In this document: piece after piece, positions 35,632 to 44,540 of the stretch | How the letters are laid out: every line of letters starts with the position of its first letter | Position numbering within the stretch: the stretch's first letter is position 1 | NCBI GenBank assembly: GCA_964534275.1 | Contig: CAZHQG010000010.1 | Coordinates: forward strand, 58,262-122,261 | DNA: 64,000 nt | DNA from: HRBIN30 sp964534275 | GTDB taxonomy: Bacteria > Desulfobacterota > Binatia > HRBIN30 | Reading direction: 5' to 3' | Notes under the pieces: generated by a model | What the model saw: only the letters and a program-made list of their open reading frames with translations | Told to the model about the DNA's origin: nothing | Databases searched by the model: none | Translations under genes and position numbers: made by a program

Positions 35632-37128
35632 ATGGAATTTTTCGTCGCTATCGATGCGGGTACCGGCAGTGGGAAGTGCTTGATCTTCGACCGGGAAGGT
35701 CGGCTCCAAGCACAGGTTGGCGAGGCATGGAGTTATCACGTTACGCCTGACCCCGAGTTTCCTTCCGTCAAACGGTTCGCATTCGACCCGGAGCATTTCT
35801 GGAGCATCTTGTGCCGGTGCGTCAAGTCGGCGCTCCAGCGCTCGGGGATCGACCCGGCCTGCATCGTCGGTGTCGCTGCCACGAGCCAACGCGAAGCGTG
35901 TGTGTTTCTCGGCCCCGACGGGCGCGAAGTGTACGCTGGCCCAAACTTAGACTCGCGTGGGTTCCGCGAGGGGCTGGAGATTCTCGCAGAACTCGGGGGT
36001 GAGCGCCTGTACCAGATCACCGGCCACTCGGCCCCGTTTATCTTCCCGCTGGCACGGTACCTGTGGTTTCGCAAACACGGCGGGGTGCCAGTGTCGTCGA
36101 TCTTGATGATGAGCGACTGGATTCTCTGGCGTCTCGCTGGAACACGCACAGCGGAGCCCTCGAACGCTGCGGAATCGATGCTGTTCGACGTGGCGCAACG
36201 AACATGGTCAGACGAGATCCTGCGAACTTTCGATATTCCGCGCTCGGTCCTTCCCGAAGTGCGGCAATCTGGCGAACAAGTGGGCACGGTGCTTCCGGAG
36301 GCAGCCAAAGCGACCGGGTTGCTCGCAGGTACTCCGGTGTTCCTTGGAGGGGCGGATACCCAGTGTTCGCTCCTGGGAGCCGGCGCCATCGAACCGGGCG
36401 ACATCGGCGCAACTCTCGGAACGACAACCCCCGTGCAAGCGGTGACCAGACAGTTGTGCCTCGATCCTGGGGGTGCCCTCTGGGCGGGCTGTCACGTTGT
36501 TCCGGACCGCTGGGTGTTAGAGAGCAACGCGGGTGACACGGGAGACGCCTATTTGTGGCTGATCGATTTGCTCCGAGGCGAGCGCGAACGCGACGTGGCA
36601 CGCAAGCAGTTGGAAAAGGCAGCCTCAGAATTGCCCGATACCCAAGCACTTTTATTCGTCGGTCCTTCAGTGTTCGATATGAAGCGCATCGCTTTGCGGA
36701 GGCCTGGAGGCATTTTGTTTCCCTATCCCACATTGCACATTCGGCCCTCAGCGCCCGAGCTGGTTCGTGGGTTTTTTGAAAGCCTCGGGTTCGCTCTGCG
36801 AGCAAATCTGGAGCAACTCGCCAATGTGCTCCGCTCGGAGCCGGAGCGGCTCATCCTCAGCGGGGGCATGACTCGGAACACGACGCTGTTGCAAATCTTG
36901 GCGGACGTTATCAATCGCCCGTTGCTGGTCGCCCGCGAAGCCGAAAGCGCCGCGCTCGGATGCGCAATGCTGGTGGCTTGCCAGGGCAAGAGCGACTCTT
37001 TGAGCCCCGTCGCACGATCGTGGGTCGACCACGAGCTCGTATCTCCGCGCGCGGACCGCGAACGGTACGACGAGCGCTACGCAATCTGGCGTCGCTTGTA
37101 CGAGCAAATGTTCGAGATGGAGCTGTGA
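35632..37128 (+). CDS. FGGY-family carbohydrate kinase (LsrK-like)
   Basis: A 498-residue sugar kinase of the xylulokinase/autoinducer-2 kinase group. N-terminal phosphate loop DAGTGSGKCLIFD (residues 8-20), GVAATSQREACVFL, the catalytic-base region LGGADTQCSLLGAG, ATLGTTTPV, and the C-terminal nucleotide motif LILSGGMTRNTTLLQILADV are intact. The overall pattern is closest to LsrK-like kinases, but the AI-2 substrate is unproven and no Lsr transporter is present here. It follows the hydroxyacid dehydrogenase by 107 bases. Confidence 0.87.
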   Translation: MEFFVAIDAGTGSGKCLIFDREGRLQAQVGEAWSYHVTPDPEFPSVKRFAFDPEHFWSILCRCVKSALQRSGIDPACIVGVAATSQREACVFLGPDGREVYAGPNLDSRGFREGLEILAELGGERLYQITGHSAPFIFPLARYLWFRKHGGVPVSSILMMSDWILWRLAGTRTAEPSNAAESMLFDVAQRTWSDEILRTFDIPRSVLPEVRQSGEQVGTVLPEAAKATGLLAGTPVFLGGADTQCSLLGAGAIEPGDIGATLGTTTPVQAVTRQLCLDPGGALWAGCHVVPDRWVLESNAGDTGDAYLWLIDLLRGERERDVARKQLEKAASELPDTQALLFVGPSVFDMKRIALRRPGGILFPYPTLHIRPSAPELVRGFFESLGFALRANLEQLANVLRSEPERLILSGGMTRNTTLLQILADVINRPLLVAREAESAALGCAMLVACQGKSDSLSPVARSWVDHELVSPRADRERYDERYAIWRRLYEQMFEMEL

Positions 37129-37241
37129 TCGCCGGCTGGCAGCGGCTGAGCCTTGTCTTCCGCTGTGCTCTTGTGCGGCACGACGCAAAGGGCTTGCGTC
37201 CGGTAGCGCAGGCGGAACCGCTTGAGTAAAAAGGGCTGCGC

Positions 37242-37901
37242 ATGCGACTTGTTCACGCCATTTACGAACCGCGGGGCGATGGGCCCCACCCAACAGTTCT
37301 TGCCTTGCACGGCTGGGGCGCGAACGCCTTGGACCTTCTCGGCCTCGCTCCGCACGTGGGCCACGGGCGCTTCTTGTTCCTGTGTCCTCAAGGGCCCCTC
37401 GAAGTCCCGCTCGGGCCGATGCGTGGCTACGGCTGGTTTCCCATTACGATGGGGGCGCCGCCCGATCCCTACGAGTTCGATGCGGCGGTCCGCCAGTTGC
37501 GTGCCTTTCTCGAAGAAGCTCTGGCCCGCTACCCCATCCATCCGCGCAAGTTGGTTTGTCTGGGGTTCAGCCAAGGGGGAGTGATGGCCTATGCCCTCGC
37601 GCTCGCGCAACCTGAGCGCTTCGCGGCGCTTGTGGCGCTTAGTTCTTGGCTGCCAGAACCTCTGGTGCGCGCTTTACCCGATGCCGACCGATCTTCCCTC
37701 GCAACTCTAGTCCATCACGGTACCCAAGACGAACTCATCGATGTTCGCCGGGGACGGGAATCGCTCGAACGCTTGCGCGCGCTTCGGGTACCAACCACTT
37801 ACCGCGAGTTCGAAATGGGGCACGAAATCAGCGCAGCCAGCTTGGCAGACTTGTCTCGATGGCTCGAGGACAAAGTCTTGTCCCCCATCGTCACGCTGTA
37901 G
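37242..37901 (+). CDS. phospholipase/carboxylesterase family alpha/beta hydrolase
   Basis: A 219-residue serine hydrolase of the LysoPL/acyl-protein thioesterase group. The oxyanion strand is LALHGWGANALDL, the nucleophile Ser lies in LGFSQGGVMAYAL (about 107-119), Asp in HHGTQDELID and His in EMGHEIS. No signal peptide, so cytoplasmic. It ends near a hairpin shared with the convergent outer-membrane protein gene. Confidence 0.9.
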   Translation: MRLVHAIYEPRGDGPHPTVLALHGWGANALDLLGLAPHVGHGRFLFLCPQGPLEVPLGPMRGYGWFPITMGAPPDPYEFDAAVRQLRAFLEEALARYPIHPRKLVCLGFSQGGVMAYALALAQPERFAALVALSSWLPEPLVRALPDADRSSLATLVHHGTQDELIDVRRGRESLERLRALRVPTTYREFEMGHEISAASLADLSRWLEDKVLSPIVTL

Positions 37902-37952
37902 TTGTAAAGATTTCCCGCCTTCGCAGCGGTGCGTCGATTCGATCAAGGCGAT

Positions 37953-37992
37953 TGCTGCCGGCACCCGAGTCGATCTCCGGGTACCGGCAGCA
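37953..37992. terminator. hairpin between convergent genes
   Basis: A 15-bp stem with one mismatch (TGCTGCCGG.ACCCG) and a 10-base loop lies between the stops at 37901 and 38017. There is no T tract, so it is a candidate bidirectional terminator or mRNA-end stabiliser only. Confidence 0.4.
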
Positions 37993-38016
37993 TTGCCTTC
38001 CCTCGCTACAGTGTGG

Positions 38017-38859
38017 TTACGGGCGCATCCACACTGTGATGGAGCCCGCAAATCCCCAGTCTGGGGATTCGTCGTTGATGCCGTACGTGCCGGTCGGCCG
38101 AAGGACGATATCGTAGCCATCCATTGGCAAGCGGACGTCAATGCCCGGCTGCCAAAGAATCAGGTCGAGGTTTTCTTTTCCAGGAACGTCCACAATGGCG
38201 CCGTTGATTTCCGAGCGCAACGCCAACTGGTCGTTCCACGTGTAAAACAGGCCGCCGCCATAAACGATCGCCTCGCGAGCCGTTGGTGTCACGTCAGAAA
38301 CGAACCGGTACCCTCCGTGGGCTCGCACATCCAGGGGCTTCAGGTGAGCAGCAACTGTCGCGAACGGCAGAATCCCCACTTCGCCAAGGCCCAAACCTTT
38401 GTCCTCGTCTCCGGTGGGAACGCTAAGCTGCAATCCTGCGCCTGCGTCGAACCACTCCGTTCGGAGAGGCAACGCCTTGCCATAGAACGACAAGTCGGCC
38501 GGACCTTCTTCTCCTTGGCTGGCCACATTCCGTCCCTGGCGCACTTCGACCTCGTTGTGCTGCCAGAACGGCCACGTCAAGCCCGCTTCGAACATGTCCA
38601 TGCCGTAACTTGCGCGAATTGCCCCGAAATCCGTCGACGCAGTTGTTTTGTTACCGACTGCGTCTTTCACCACGTCTTGAGCGACGCCGGCCGCGCCTTC
38701 GATCCAAATTCCCTCGGTTACGGCAGCGTCTTGCTCGTAGCGGTCGAAACTACGGCTTACACTTGGGCTTGCTGCTCCCGGCGTTCCTTGAGCCGCCACC
38801 ACGCCAGCAACGAAAATCGCCGCTACAGAAAGCCCCGCGATCCCAACACCCTTCACCAT
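38017..38859 (-). CDS. putative outer-membrane beta-barrel protein
   Basis: A 280-residue exported protein with a clear signal peptide (GVGIAGLSVAAIFVAGVVAAQ). Alternating hydrophobic strands such as FDAGAGLQLSVPTG, FATVAAHLKPLDVRAHGGYRF, EAIVYGGGLFYTW and IVLRPTGTYGIND end in SITVWMRP. This is a barrel of the transporter/phenol-degradation MetA-like type by appearance; no substrate can be named. Start fixed by AAGGAGGTGGAAT before the ATG at 38859. It stands alone, 373 bases from btuC. Confidence 0.75.
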   Translation of the reverse strand: MVKGVGIAGLSVAAIFVAGVVAAQGTPGAASPSVSRSFDRYEQDAAVTEGIWIEGAAGVAQDVVKDAVGNKTTASTDFGAIRASYGMDMFEAGLTWPFWQHNEVEVRQGRNVASQGEEGPADLSFYGKALPLRTEWFDAGAGLQLSVPTGDEDKGLGLGEVGILPFATVAAHLKPLDVRAHGGYRFVSDVTPTAREAIVYGGGLFYTWNDQLALRSEINGAIVDVPGKENLDLILWQPGIDVRLPMDGYDIVLRPTGTYGINDESPDWGFAGSITVWMRP

Positions 38860-39232
38860 ATTCCACCTCCTTTTCCGCGACTTTCGCCACCCCTCCAAGG
38901 GTGCGTCGCCTTTTGGTTCCACAAGTCCCTTGCGGCTGTCAAGCGAACAACCTGGAAATTTTACCGGTCCCCAGGCTCGCTTCTCGCTCGACTCCGGTAC
39001 GCTCGCCGTGCGGGAGTCCTCTGTCCGCAGGGCCCTGCCCGGAGCTTCTGGACACCCTGCGCCAAGTTTGCCCACGGAACGGAGAACAACCGCGTAGGCA
39101 CGGCCCGCCAGCCTCCATGGTACTTGGTGCAGCCCCAGCCTCTCAGGCAAACCTGCTCTCCGGCAGCATGATGCCACTGGAGGTCGAGCGTCCTGTCCCT
39201 GGGCAACAAGAGCGATGCTTGCTCCGCCGCAA
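38860..39232. other. 373-bp intergenic region downstream of btuC
   Basis: No gene is seen, and in particular no ABC ATPase (btuD) fragment. On the minus strand TTGACA (complement of 38937-38942) could be the -35 of the outer-membrane protein gene, but no good -10 follows. The word CTCTCAGGCAAAC at 39140-39152 resembles part of a glycine riboswitch but the rest of the aptamer is absent. Confidence 0.5.
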
Positions 39233-40312
39233 TCAGAGAAAGCGGCGCTGCTCGCGCCGGAGCAGGTACAGGAAGAACGGGCCGCCGGCTAGCGCGGTGA
39301 CCACTCCTACGGGGATCTCCACTCCGCTCGCGATACTGCGAGCGATCGTGTCTGCGAGGACGAGGAAAATGGCGCCTCCCAGGGCCGATGCCGGCAGAAG
39401 CAGACGGTGATCCGCACCGCACACAGAGCGCAGCGCATGGGGTACGATCAAACCCACAAATCCAATCATCCCGCTTACGGCAACCACAGCACCTACCAAA
39501 AGCGACGCCCCAAGGAACGCTACCCGGCGCACACGGTCTACCGCCACGCCCAGTTGCCACGCGCTCTCTTCTCCGAGGGTGAGCAAGTCGAGCCCTCGTG
39601 CCTGAGACAACAGGCAAGCGCCCGCCACCACGCAGTACGCCGCAGCGATGGCCACGACGTCATAACCGTAGCCGGACACATTCCCGATTAACCACGAAAG
39701 GATGCTTTGCGCCTGGTAGAAGTCCGCAATGAAATTCACGCACAAAATCACCGCGCCCGCGAAGGCGTTGTACACGACCCCTGCCAACAGCAACACGTGT
39801 GGCTGCAACCTTCCGTGCACCAGCCCTAGACGATACAAAAACGCCACCGAGACCAACGCTCCAATCCCCGCTGCCAGCGGAAGCAGCCAAACCTTGGCGA
39901 GCACCAGTTTCCCACCAACCACCACGGCAGCGACCGCACCCAGCGCTGCTCCGCCAGATACCCCGATCAAATGCGGCTCGGCTAACGGGTTGCGCAACAA
40001 CCCCTGCAACGTGGCTCCGGCAAGCCCCAGCGCTGCCCCCACCACGCTGGCTAAGAGAATCCGTGGGAGGCGAGTTTCGAAGAAAATGACTCGGTCTACG
40101 TTCCCAGGCGGCCCAGAAATCACCTCTGCCCACTGAAGCCTCGCATTGCCCACTGTGGCAGCGGCGATCAGACAACACAGGAGCACCACGAAGAGTGCGG
40201 CCAGCACACCAAGTACCCGGCGCCGTGTAGCAAACGACCGCTCGTTCCCGCGCCGCAATAGCAAGGGACGAGACCACGCCGTCGGACCTACTCCGTCAGG
40301 GTGCATGTCCAA
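39233..40312 (-). CDS. btuC: BtuC-type (FecCD) cobalamin/iron-complex ABC permease
   Basis: A 359-residue inner-membrane permease with about ten helices. FecCD signatures are RLPRILLASVVGAALGLAGATLQGLLRNPLAEPHLIGVSGGA, split over two helices, IGNVSGYG, and SGMIGFVGLIVPHALRSVCG followed by PVGVVTALAGGPFFLYLL. The cobalamin assignment comes from the riboswitch operon and adjacent BtuF/BtuB; sequence alone would also fit siderophores. It overlaps btuF by 17 bases. The ATP-hydrolysing partner BtuD is not encoded in this window. Confidence 0.88.
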   Translation of the reverse strand: MDMHPDGVGPTAWSRPLLLRRGNERSFATRRRVLGVLAALFVVLLCCLIAAATVGNARLQWAEVISGPPGNVDRVIFFETRLPRILLASVVGAALGLAGATLQGLLRNPLAEPHLIGVSGGAALGAVAAVVVGGKLVLAKVWLLPLAAGIGALVSVAFLYRLGLVHGRLQPHVLLLAGVVYNAFAGAVILCVNFIADFYQAQSILSWLIGNVSGYGYDVVAIAAAYCVVAGACLLSQARGLDLLTLGEESAWQLGVAVDRVRRVAFLGASLLVGAVVAVSGMIGFVGLIVPHALRSVCGADHRLLLPASALGGAIFLVLADTIARSIASGVEIPVGVVTALAGGPFFLYLLRREQRRFL

Positions 40313-41213
40313 TCTCTGATGGCACCGCGTGTACCCCGAGGCACTCCGGATGGATCGTTCTGGCTAGAGCAGCCAGACCCTCGGGAAACCTTGGCCCTGG
40401 ACGCAAGATGCGATCGTCGGGAAACGCAACCACCCGTTGCCGCTGCACCGCGGGCAGGGAAGGAAAGCGCTGCCAAAACTCCAGCGCCGCTGAATCTGGT
40501 TCCACTTCGCTACCCATGCTCGCGTCGAGGATCACCTCCGGTGCCTCGCGCAGGATAAACTCGATCGAAACCTTCGGCCAACCGGTCCCGACCTTTGCCG
40601 CCACATTCGCTCCCCGCACGAATCGGATGGCCTCATCTTGGATCGTTCCGCCTCCCGCAGCGATCAACGGCGCTCGGCTCACCAAGAACAAGACTTTCCT
40701 GACCCCACAATGACGAACCGCCTGTTCGGTTGCGGCAACCGATGCCGCAAACTTCCCCGCGAGCTCGGCACCACGGTCGGGAACGCCAAGTGCCTCGGAA
40801 ACGCTGCGTATGCTTTCTTCCAACTCTTCGACCGACTGGGGGTTCACCACCTTCACCCGCACTCCCAGAGAAGCGAGTTGCTCCACCGCGCGCTGGTTTG
40901 CCGGGCTTGGCGTAACCAGCACGATCTCCGGCCGCGCTGCCAGCACCGCCTCTACGTTCGGTACCAAAAAAGTACCCACCTTGGGCAACGCAGCGGCTTG
41001 CGGAGGAAAATTGCACTGATGCGTTACCCCCACCAAGTGCGAGCCAAGACCCAGAGCAAACACAAGTTCCGTCAGTGAGGGCGCTAGCGACACGATGCGG
41101 GCTGGAGCCGTTTCCGCAAAGGCGCGCGGGACAGTCCCCTCCCATGGGCCCACTCCACACACAAGGCTCGCAGCCGCGACCGCACCGAGAAGTCTGATCA
41201 CCGGGGAGCTCAT
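40296..41213 (-). CDS. btuF: BtuF-type cobalamin-binding periplasmic protein
   Basis: A 305-residue class III (helical-backbone) solute-binding protein with a signal peptide ending near AFAETAPA. Family motifs: RIVSLAPSLTELVFALGLGSHLVGVTHQCNFP, VGTFLVPNVEAVLAARPEIVLV and the C-terminal DDRILRPGPRFPEGLAALA. The SLAPSLTE and C(N/D)xP motifs are those of BtuF-like proteins. ATGA overlap with the gene upstream indicates coupling within the riboswitch operon. Confidence 0.88.
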   Translation of the reverse strand: MSSPVIRLLGAVAAASLVCGVGPWEGTVPRAFAETAPARIVSLAPSLTELVFALGLGSHLVGVTHQCNFPPQAAALPKVGTFLVPNVEAVLAARPEIVLVTPSPANQRAVEQLASLGVRVKVVNPQSVEELEESIRSVSEALGVPDRGAELAGKFAASVAATEQAVRHCGVRKVLFLVSRAPLIAAGGGTIQDEAIRFVRGANVAAKVGTGWPKVSIEFILREAPEVILDASMGSEVEPDSAALEFWQRFPSLPAVQRQRVVAFPDDRILRPGPRFPEGLAALARTIHPECLGVHAVPSEIGHAP

Positions 41214-42487
41214 TCCAAGAACACCAAATCGAATGGCGGCAGCCCGGTTTGCAGTGGCGCAAGGGTCACTTCCTGAGCGTCGCTCGCGCGAAAGATCCGC
41301 ACGCCTGGCTTGCGTAGGTTGCGATCGGTTAAAAACAACAGTCCATTGGAAGCCAGTTCGATATCCGACAAACCGTCGCCTCGGAGCACGACATCCAGCC
41401 GCCGGCGCCGTTCGAGGCTGAACCGAACCAACGCCGTGGAAAAATCCGGAAGCGATACGATGGCGTAGCCCTCGTCAGAGTTCACGAAAACAAAGTCGGT
41501 AACGTCTCCCCCAAGTTCTTCTTCGGCCAAGAGGATTCCAGAAGGCTCGAGAGTGTGCAGATTCACAGCCTCGATGCCGCCGTCTGCAACCCCGAACTGG
41601 CCAACTTCGGCAACGAAAAGCCAGTCACCGCGCACAGTCAAACCTTTGGTCATCCCGAAGGGATTTGCGCCACTCAGTTCGACTTCTCCCGCGATCGAGT
41701 CGGTCCGGGTGTCGATCACGAGCAAGAGCCCGTTGCGCACCGGGGCAAAGTTCTGCAAGCGCTCCAAGGTCACGAACAGCCGCTCGCCAACGACGACAGC
41801 TTGGTTGGCCTCCGGGCTTCCGTCGCTGTCGGCGTATGGTCGCAGATCGATTTGTCCTTGTATGAAATCGTGGCAGTCTGGCGACGGCCGGGGATTCACC
41901 CGCAACAACCATGGCCGAGCCAGCAGCGGAACGTAAGCCTGGGTGCCGTTGCGGAAGGCAATATCTTGCGGGTTCGAACCGTTCCCCGTGGAGCATTGAA
42001 CGACTGTACGGAACCCACCGGACGCATCCAGCACTTGCACGTTGTCGCTCCCGAAGCGGTTGACGACGAATACCCGTCTCCCGAACACGCGCGCCACTGG
42101 GTCGGCTCCCACACGGCGCTGGGGACTCGCTGGCTCCACCTGAAACGGCGGATCCAGATCGATCAGCGCAAAGCTCCCGGTTTGAAAATCAGTTGCAGTC
42201 ACGAACGCTTTCCGCGGTGGCGCTGGTGCAGCCAACACGGCCTGCACTGCGAGCACAATCTCCTCGATCGTCACACGCCCATCGCCGTTCTGGTCGCCCG
42301 CCACACACTGTTCCAGGGACGCTTCCTCGAGAGCGATGCGGACCAGTGTCACGATTTCCTCGACGGTGACCGTGTCGTCCGCATTGCAATCTCCTGCACT
42401 CATTGGCTGGCACCAAGCCCGAGCCGCGCATGCAAGGATCCCAAGGACCAACAAAATAATGCGGTGCCGAACACGAAACGGCGTCAT
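41210..42487 (-). CDS. secreted beta-propeller protein with dockerin-like EF-hand pair
   Basis: A 425-residue exported protein. After the signal peptide (IILLVLGILACAARAWC) come two Ca-binding loops, DCNADDTVTVEEIVTLVRIA and DQNGDGRVTIEEIVLAVQAV, a dockerin-like or EF-hand pair. About 340 residues of repeated four-strand blades follow (FVTATDFQTGSFALIDLD, RVFVVNRFGSDNVQVLDAS, LFVTLERLQNFAPVRNGLLL, LFVAEVGQFGVADGGIEAVN). The fold resembles YVTN/SMP-30-like propellers. Encoded between btuB and btuF with 4-base overlaps on both sides, it is a strong candidate for a B12-capturing surface protein analogous to BtuG. That function is inference. Confidence 0.8.
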   Translation of the reverse strand: MTPFRVRHRIILLVLGILACAARAWCQPMSAGDCNADDTVTVEEIVTLVRIALEEASLEQCVAGDQNGDGRVTIEEIVLAVQAVLAAPAPPRKAFVTATDFQTGSFALIDLDPPFQVEPASPQRRVGADPVARVFGRRVFVVNRFGSDNVQVLDASGGFRTVVQCSTGNGSNPQDIAFRNGTQAYVPLLARPWLLRVNPRPSPDCHDFIQGQIDLRPYADSDGSPEANQAVVVGERLFVTLERLQNFAPVRNGLLLVIDTRTDSIAGEVELSGANPFGMTKGLTVRGDWLFVAEVGQFGVADGGIEAVNLHTLEPSGILLAEEELGGDVTDFVFVNSDEGYAIVSLPDFSTALVRFSLERRRRLDVVLRGDGLSDIELASNGLLFLTDRNLRKPGVRIFRASDAQEVTLAPLQTGLPPFDLVFLE

Positions 42488-44529
42488 TGCTGCACCTCGG
42501 GCTTCCAGGTCACCGTCGCAAACAAGGCGCGCCCAGGTAGGGGGAACCCGCCTACGTCGCTCACTTGATTATCGGTGAGGTTGCGAGCTTGCAGTCCAAC
42601 CGCAAACCCCCAGGCCACCTGCGCCGTCAGTCCGACCGTGTGAATCGTCCTCGACGGCACTCGGTCGAAATTTGCTTGGTCGAGAAAGTTTCCACTCACG
42701 TAGTTGAGTTCGTAGTAGGGGGTTATCCGACCGTACCTGCTGCTCGCGCGCAAGTACCACTCCGTACGCGGGCGCCCGGGCAGGCGCTTGCCCAAATAAA
42801 TCCCCCCGGCAGCAGGGCTGCGGTTTTCCGGTTCTTGCCAGGTCAAGTTCGTATCCAGAAGCCAACGCTGCCGCCACTCCCAGCGCATGCCCGCTTCGTG
42901 GCCTCGCAAGCGTGCGCGGCCGATGTTTTCTGGCTTGAAGATCGCAGCCGAGCGCTGCACGAACACGATCAAGCGGTCCACGTCGTTGTTAAAGTACGCG
43001 TACTCGCCAGCCAGACGCAGATCGAGGCCCGGGAACATACGTTCGAAGCGCACGCCGAGATCTCGGTTCCACGCTCGTTCAGGAACAAGTGCGGGGTTCC
43101 CAATGACGCTGCCAGTATTGCCGAACAATTCGGTAAAGTTTGGCGCACGTTCCACGCGCGCAAGATTTCCCCGTACGGATAATCCCTCGGTTACGTTCCA
43201 TTCTAAGCCGAGCATCGGATTCCAAAGGCCTTCGTCACGAGCAATCCGCGGGAGCTGGCGGCCGAAATCGCGGAAGGCGCTCGACGAGCGGTCGCGCAAC
43301 CATTCGAACCGCAACGTCGGAACCGCGCGCAAGCGATCGTGCCACAATGACCACTGGTGTTGAACGCCGGCCGTGGCACGCCAGCGGCTTGCTTCGGGTT
43401 CCACCGGAGCGTTCACGGCCGAGTTTTCCGGAAAGAACGCTTCGCCGCTTGTTTCCACGAACCAAGAGAGCACTTGTGTCGACGTGAGGTAGCTCGTCAC
43501 ACTGGCGTTGCCCCCACCCACGAATGTATCGTCGCGCCTTTGTTGCTGGCCAGCCCCCAGTTCCCCGAACGGGTCGCGGAAGAAAGAGCGTTCGAACGTC
43601 ACGAACCCTTGGACCATCGTATCCGTGTTGTTCCCCGGCCAGCCGCCCGTGCGCCAGCGAACAGCCTGGAGAAGGCGCAAGCGCTCGCTTGTAGCGTGAA
43701 GGGAAGGGTTGGCGCCGCGCCCAGGCAATTCTGCCGTTTTCCAAAACGTCTCCTGCAACAGGTCGAGGTGAGAAGCGTTCCCCCAAGTTCGGCGCGCACG
43801 GAACAACGCCGCGACGCTATCGAACGAGTTATGCACGCGAGTCACCTCGCGATCGTCGAAGGGATTGAGCGGCGTATCGTTATCGCTGCGGAAGCGGAAA
43901 TTGCCAGCGCTTCCCATCATCGTGACGTTTGCAAACGTTTGAAACCCACCCGCCAACTGCATGTGCGTGAGAGCAAATTTGCGCGTGGTAAACGAACCGT
44001 AACCAGCGGTGGCGTGCGTGTACGGAGTTTGCGAAGGCGCCTTGGGAATCAGGTTGACGATCCCCCCGATTCCCGCCGCTCCCAAGGACAACGGAGTGGT
44101 GCCGCGATACACCTCGATGCGCTCGAGGCTATCCAAGGGCAAATCGGCGAGATTCACCACTTCGTTGTGCGCTCGCGATAGCGGCACGCCGTCCAGATAC
44201 ACGGACACCTGGTTGGCAGAAGAGCCGCGGATCGAAAGCGTGCTGAAGGCACCCAACCCGCCGTAGCGGCGCACGCTCACTCCCACGCTATCTCCCACTG
44301 CGTCGGCGACGCTTTCCATTTCCTCGGTATACTGTGCCGGGTCGACGTGAGTCACAAACGCTGTCGGTGCGTGTCGCTCGGCTTCGCTGAGCGACCGCTC
44401 TCGTACCGTGATCGTTTCGCGAATCTCGTCTGCGGCAACGGCAAGCGACACATACCAGCCGAAGCCCATCGACCCTGTCCAAACACAGATCGCAATGCGA
44501 GCACCGGTGTTCCGCGATGGCCAACGCAT
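42484..44529 (-). CDS. btuB: TonB-dependent outer-membrane receptor, BtuB-like
   Basis: A 681-residue TonB-dependent receptor for vitamin B12 (inferred). It has a signal peptide to about residue 32, a TonB box ETITVRER, and a plug domain with VSVRRYGGLGAFSTLSIRGSSANQVSVYLDGVPLS (continuous over two motif blocks) and LERIEVYRGTTPLSLGAAGIGGIVNL. About 22 barrel strands follow, to a C-terminal aromatic-rich ATVTWKPEVQQ. The start at 44529 has AGGAT upstream and lies 11 bases after the previous stop; an earlier ATG at 44565 would overlap. The riboswitch upstream supports cobalamin as cargo. Confidence 0.9.
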   Translation of the reverse strand: MRWPSRNTGARIAICVWTGSMGFGWYVSLAVAADEIRETITVRERSLSEAERHAPTAFVTHVDPAQYTEEMESVADAVGDSVGVSVRRYGGLGAFSTLSIRGSSANQVSVYLDGVPLSRAHNEVVNLADLPLDSLERIEVYRGTTPLSLGAAGIGGIVNLIPKAPSQTPYTHATAGYGSFTTRKFALTHMQLAGGFQTFANVTMMGSAGNFRFRSDNDTPLNPFDDREVTRVHNSFDSVAALFRARRTWGNASHLDLLQETFWKTAELPGRGANPSLHATSERLRLLQAVRWRTGGWPGNNTDTMVQGFVTFERSFFRDPFGELGAGQQQRRDDTFVGGGNASVTSYLTSTQVLSWFVETSGEAFFPENSAVNAPVEPEASRWRATAGVQHQWSLWHDRLRAVPTLRFEWLRDRSSSAFRDFGRQLPRIARDEGLWNPMLGLEWNVTEGLSVRGNLARVERAPNFTELFGNTGSVIGNPALVPERAWNRDLGVRFERMFPGLDLRLAGEYAYFNNDVDRLIVFVQRSAAIFKPENIGRARLRGHEAGMRWEWRQRWLLDTNLTWQEPENRSPAAGGIYLGKRLPGRPRTEWYLRASSRYGRITPYYELNYVSGNFLDQANFDRVPSRTIHTVGLTAQVAWGFAVGLQARNLTDNQVSDVGGFPLPGRALFATVTWKPEVQQ

Positions 44530-44540
44530 GGGATCCTGGC

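Noticed and set aside
39060..39190. Glycine-riboswitch-like word CTCTCAGGCAAAC on the plus strand downstream of btuC.
   Set aside because: The upstream GGAGAG arm and the conserved internal loop are missing, and no plus-strand gene follows that it could control.
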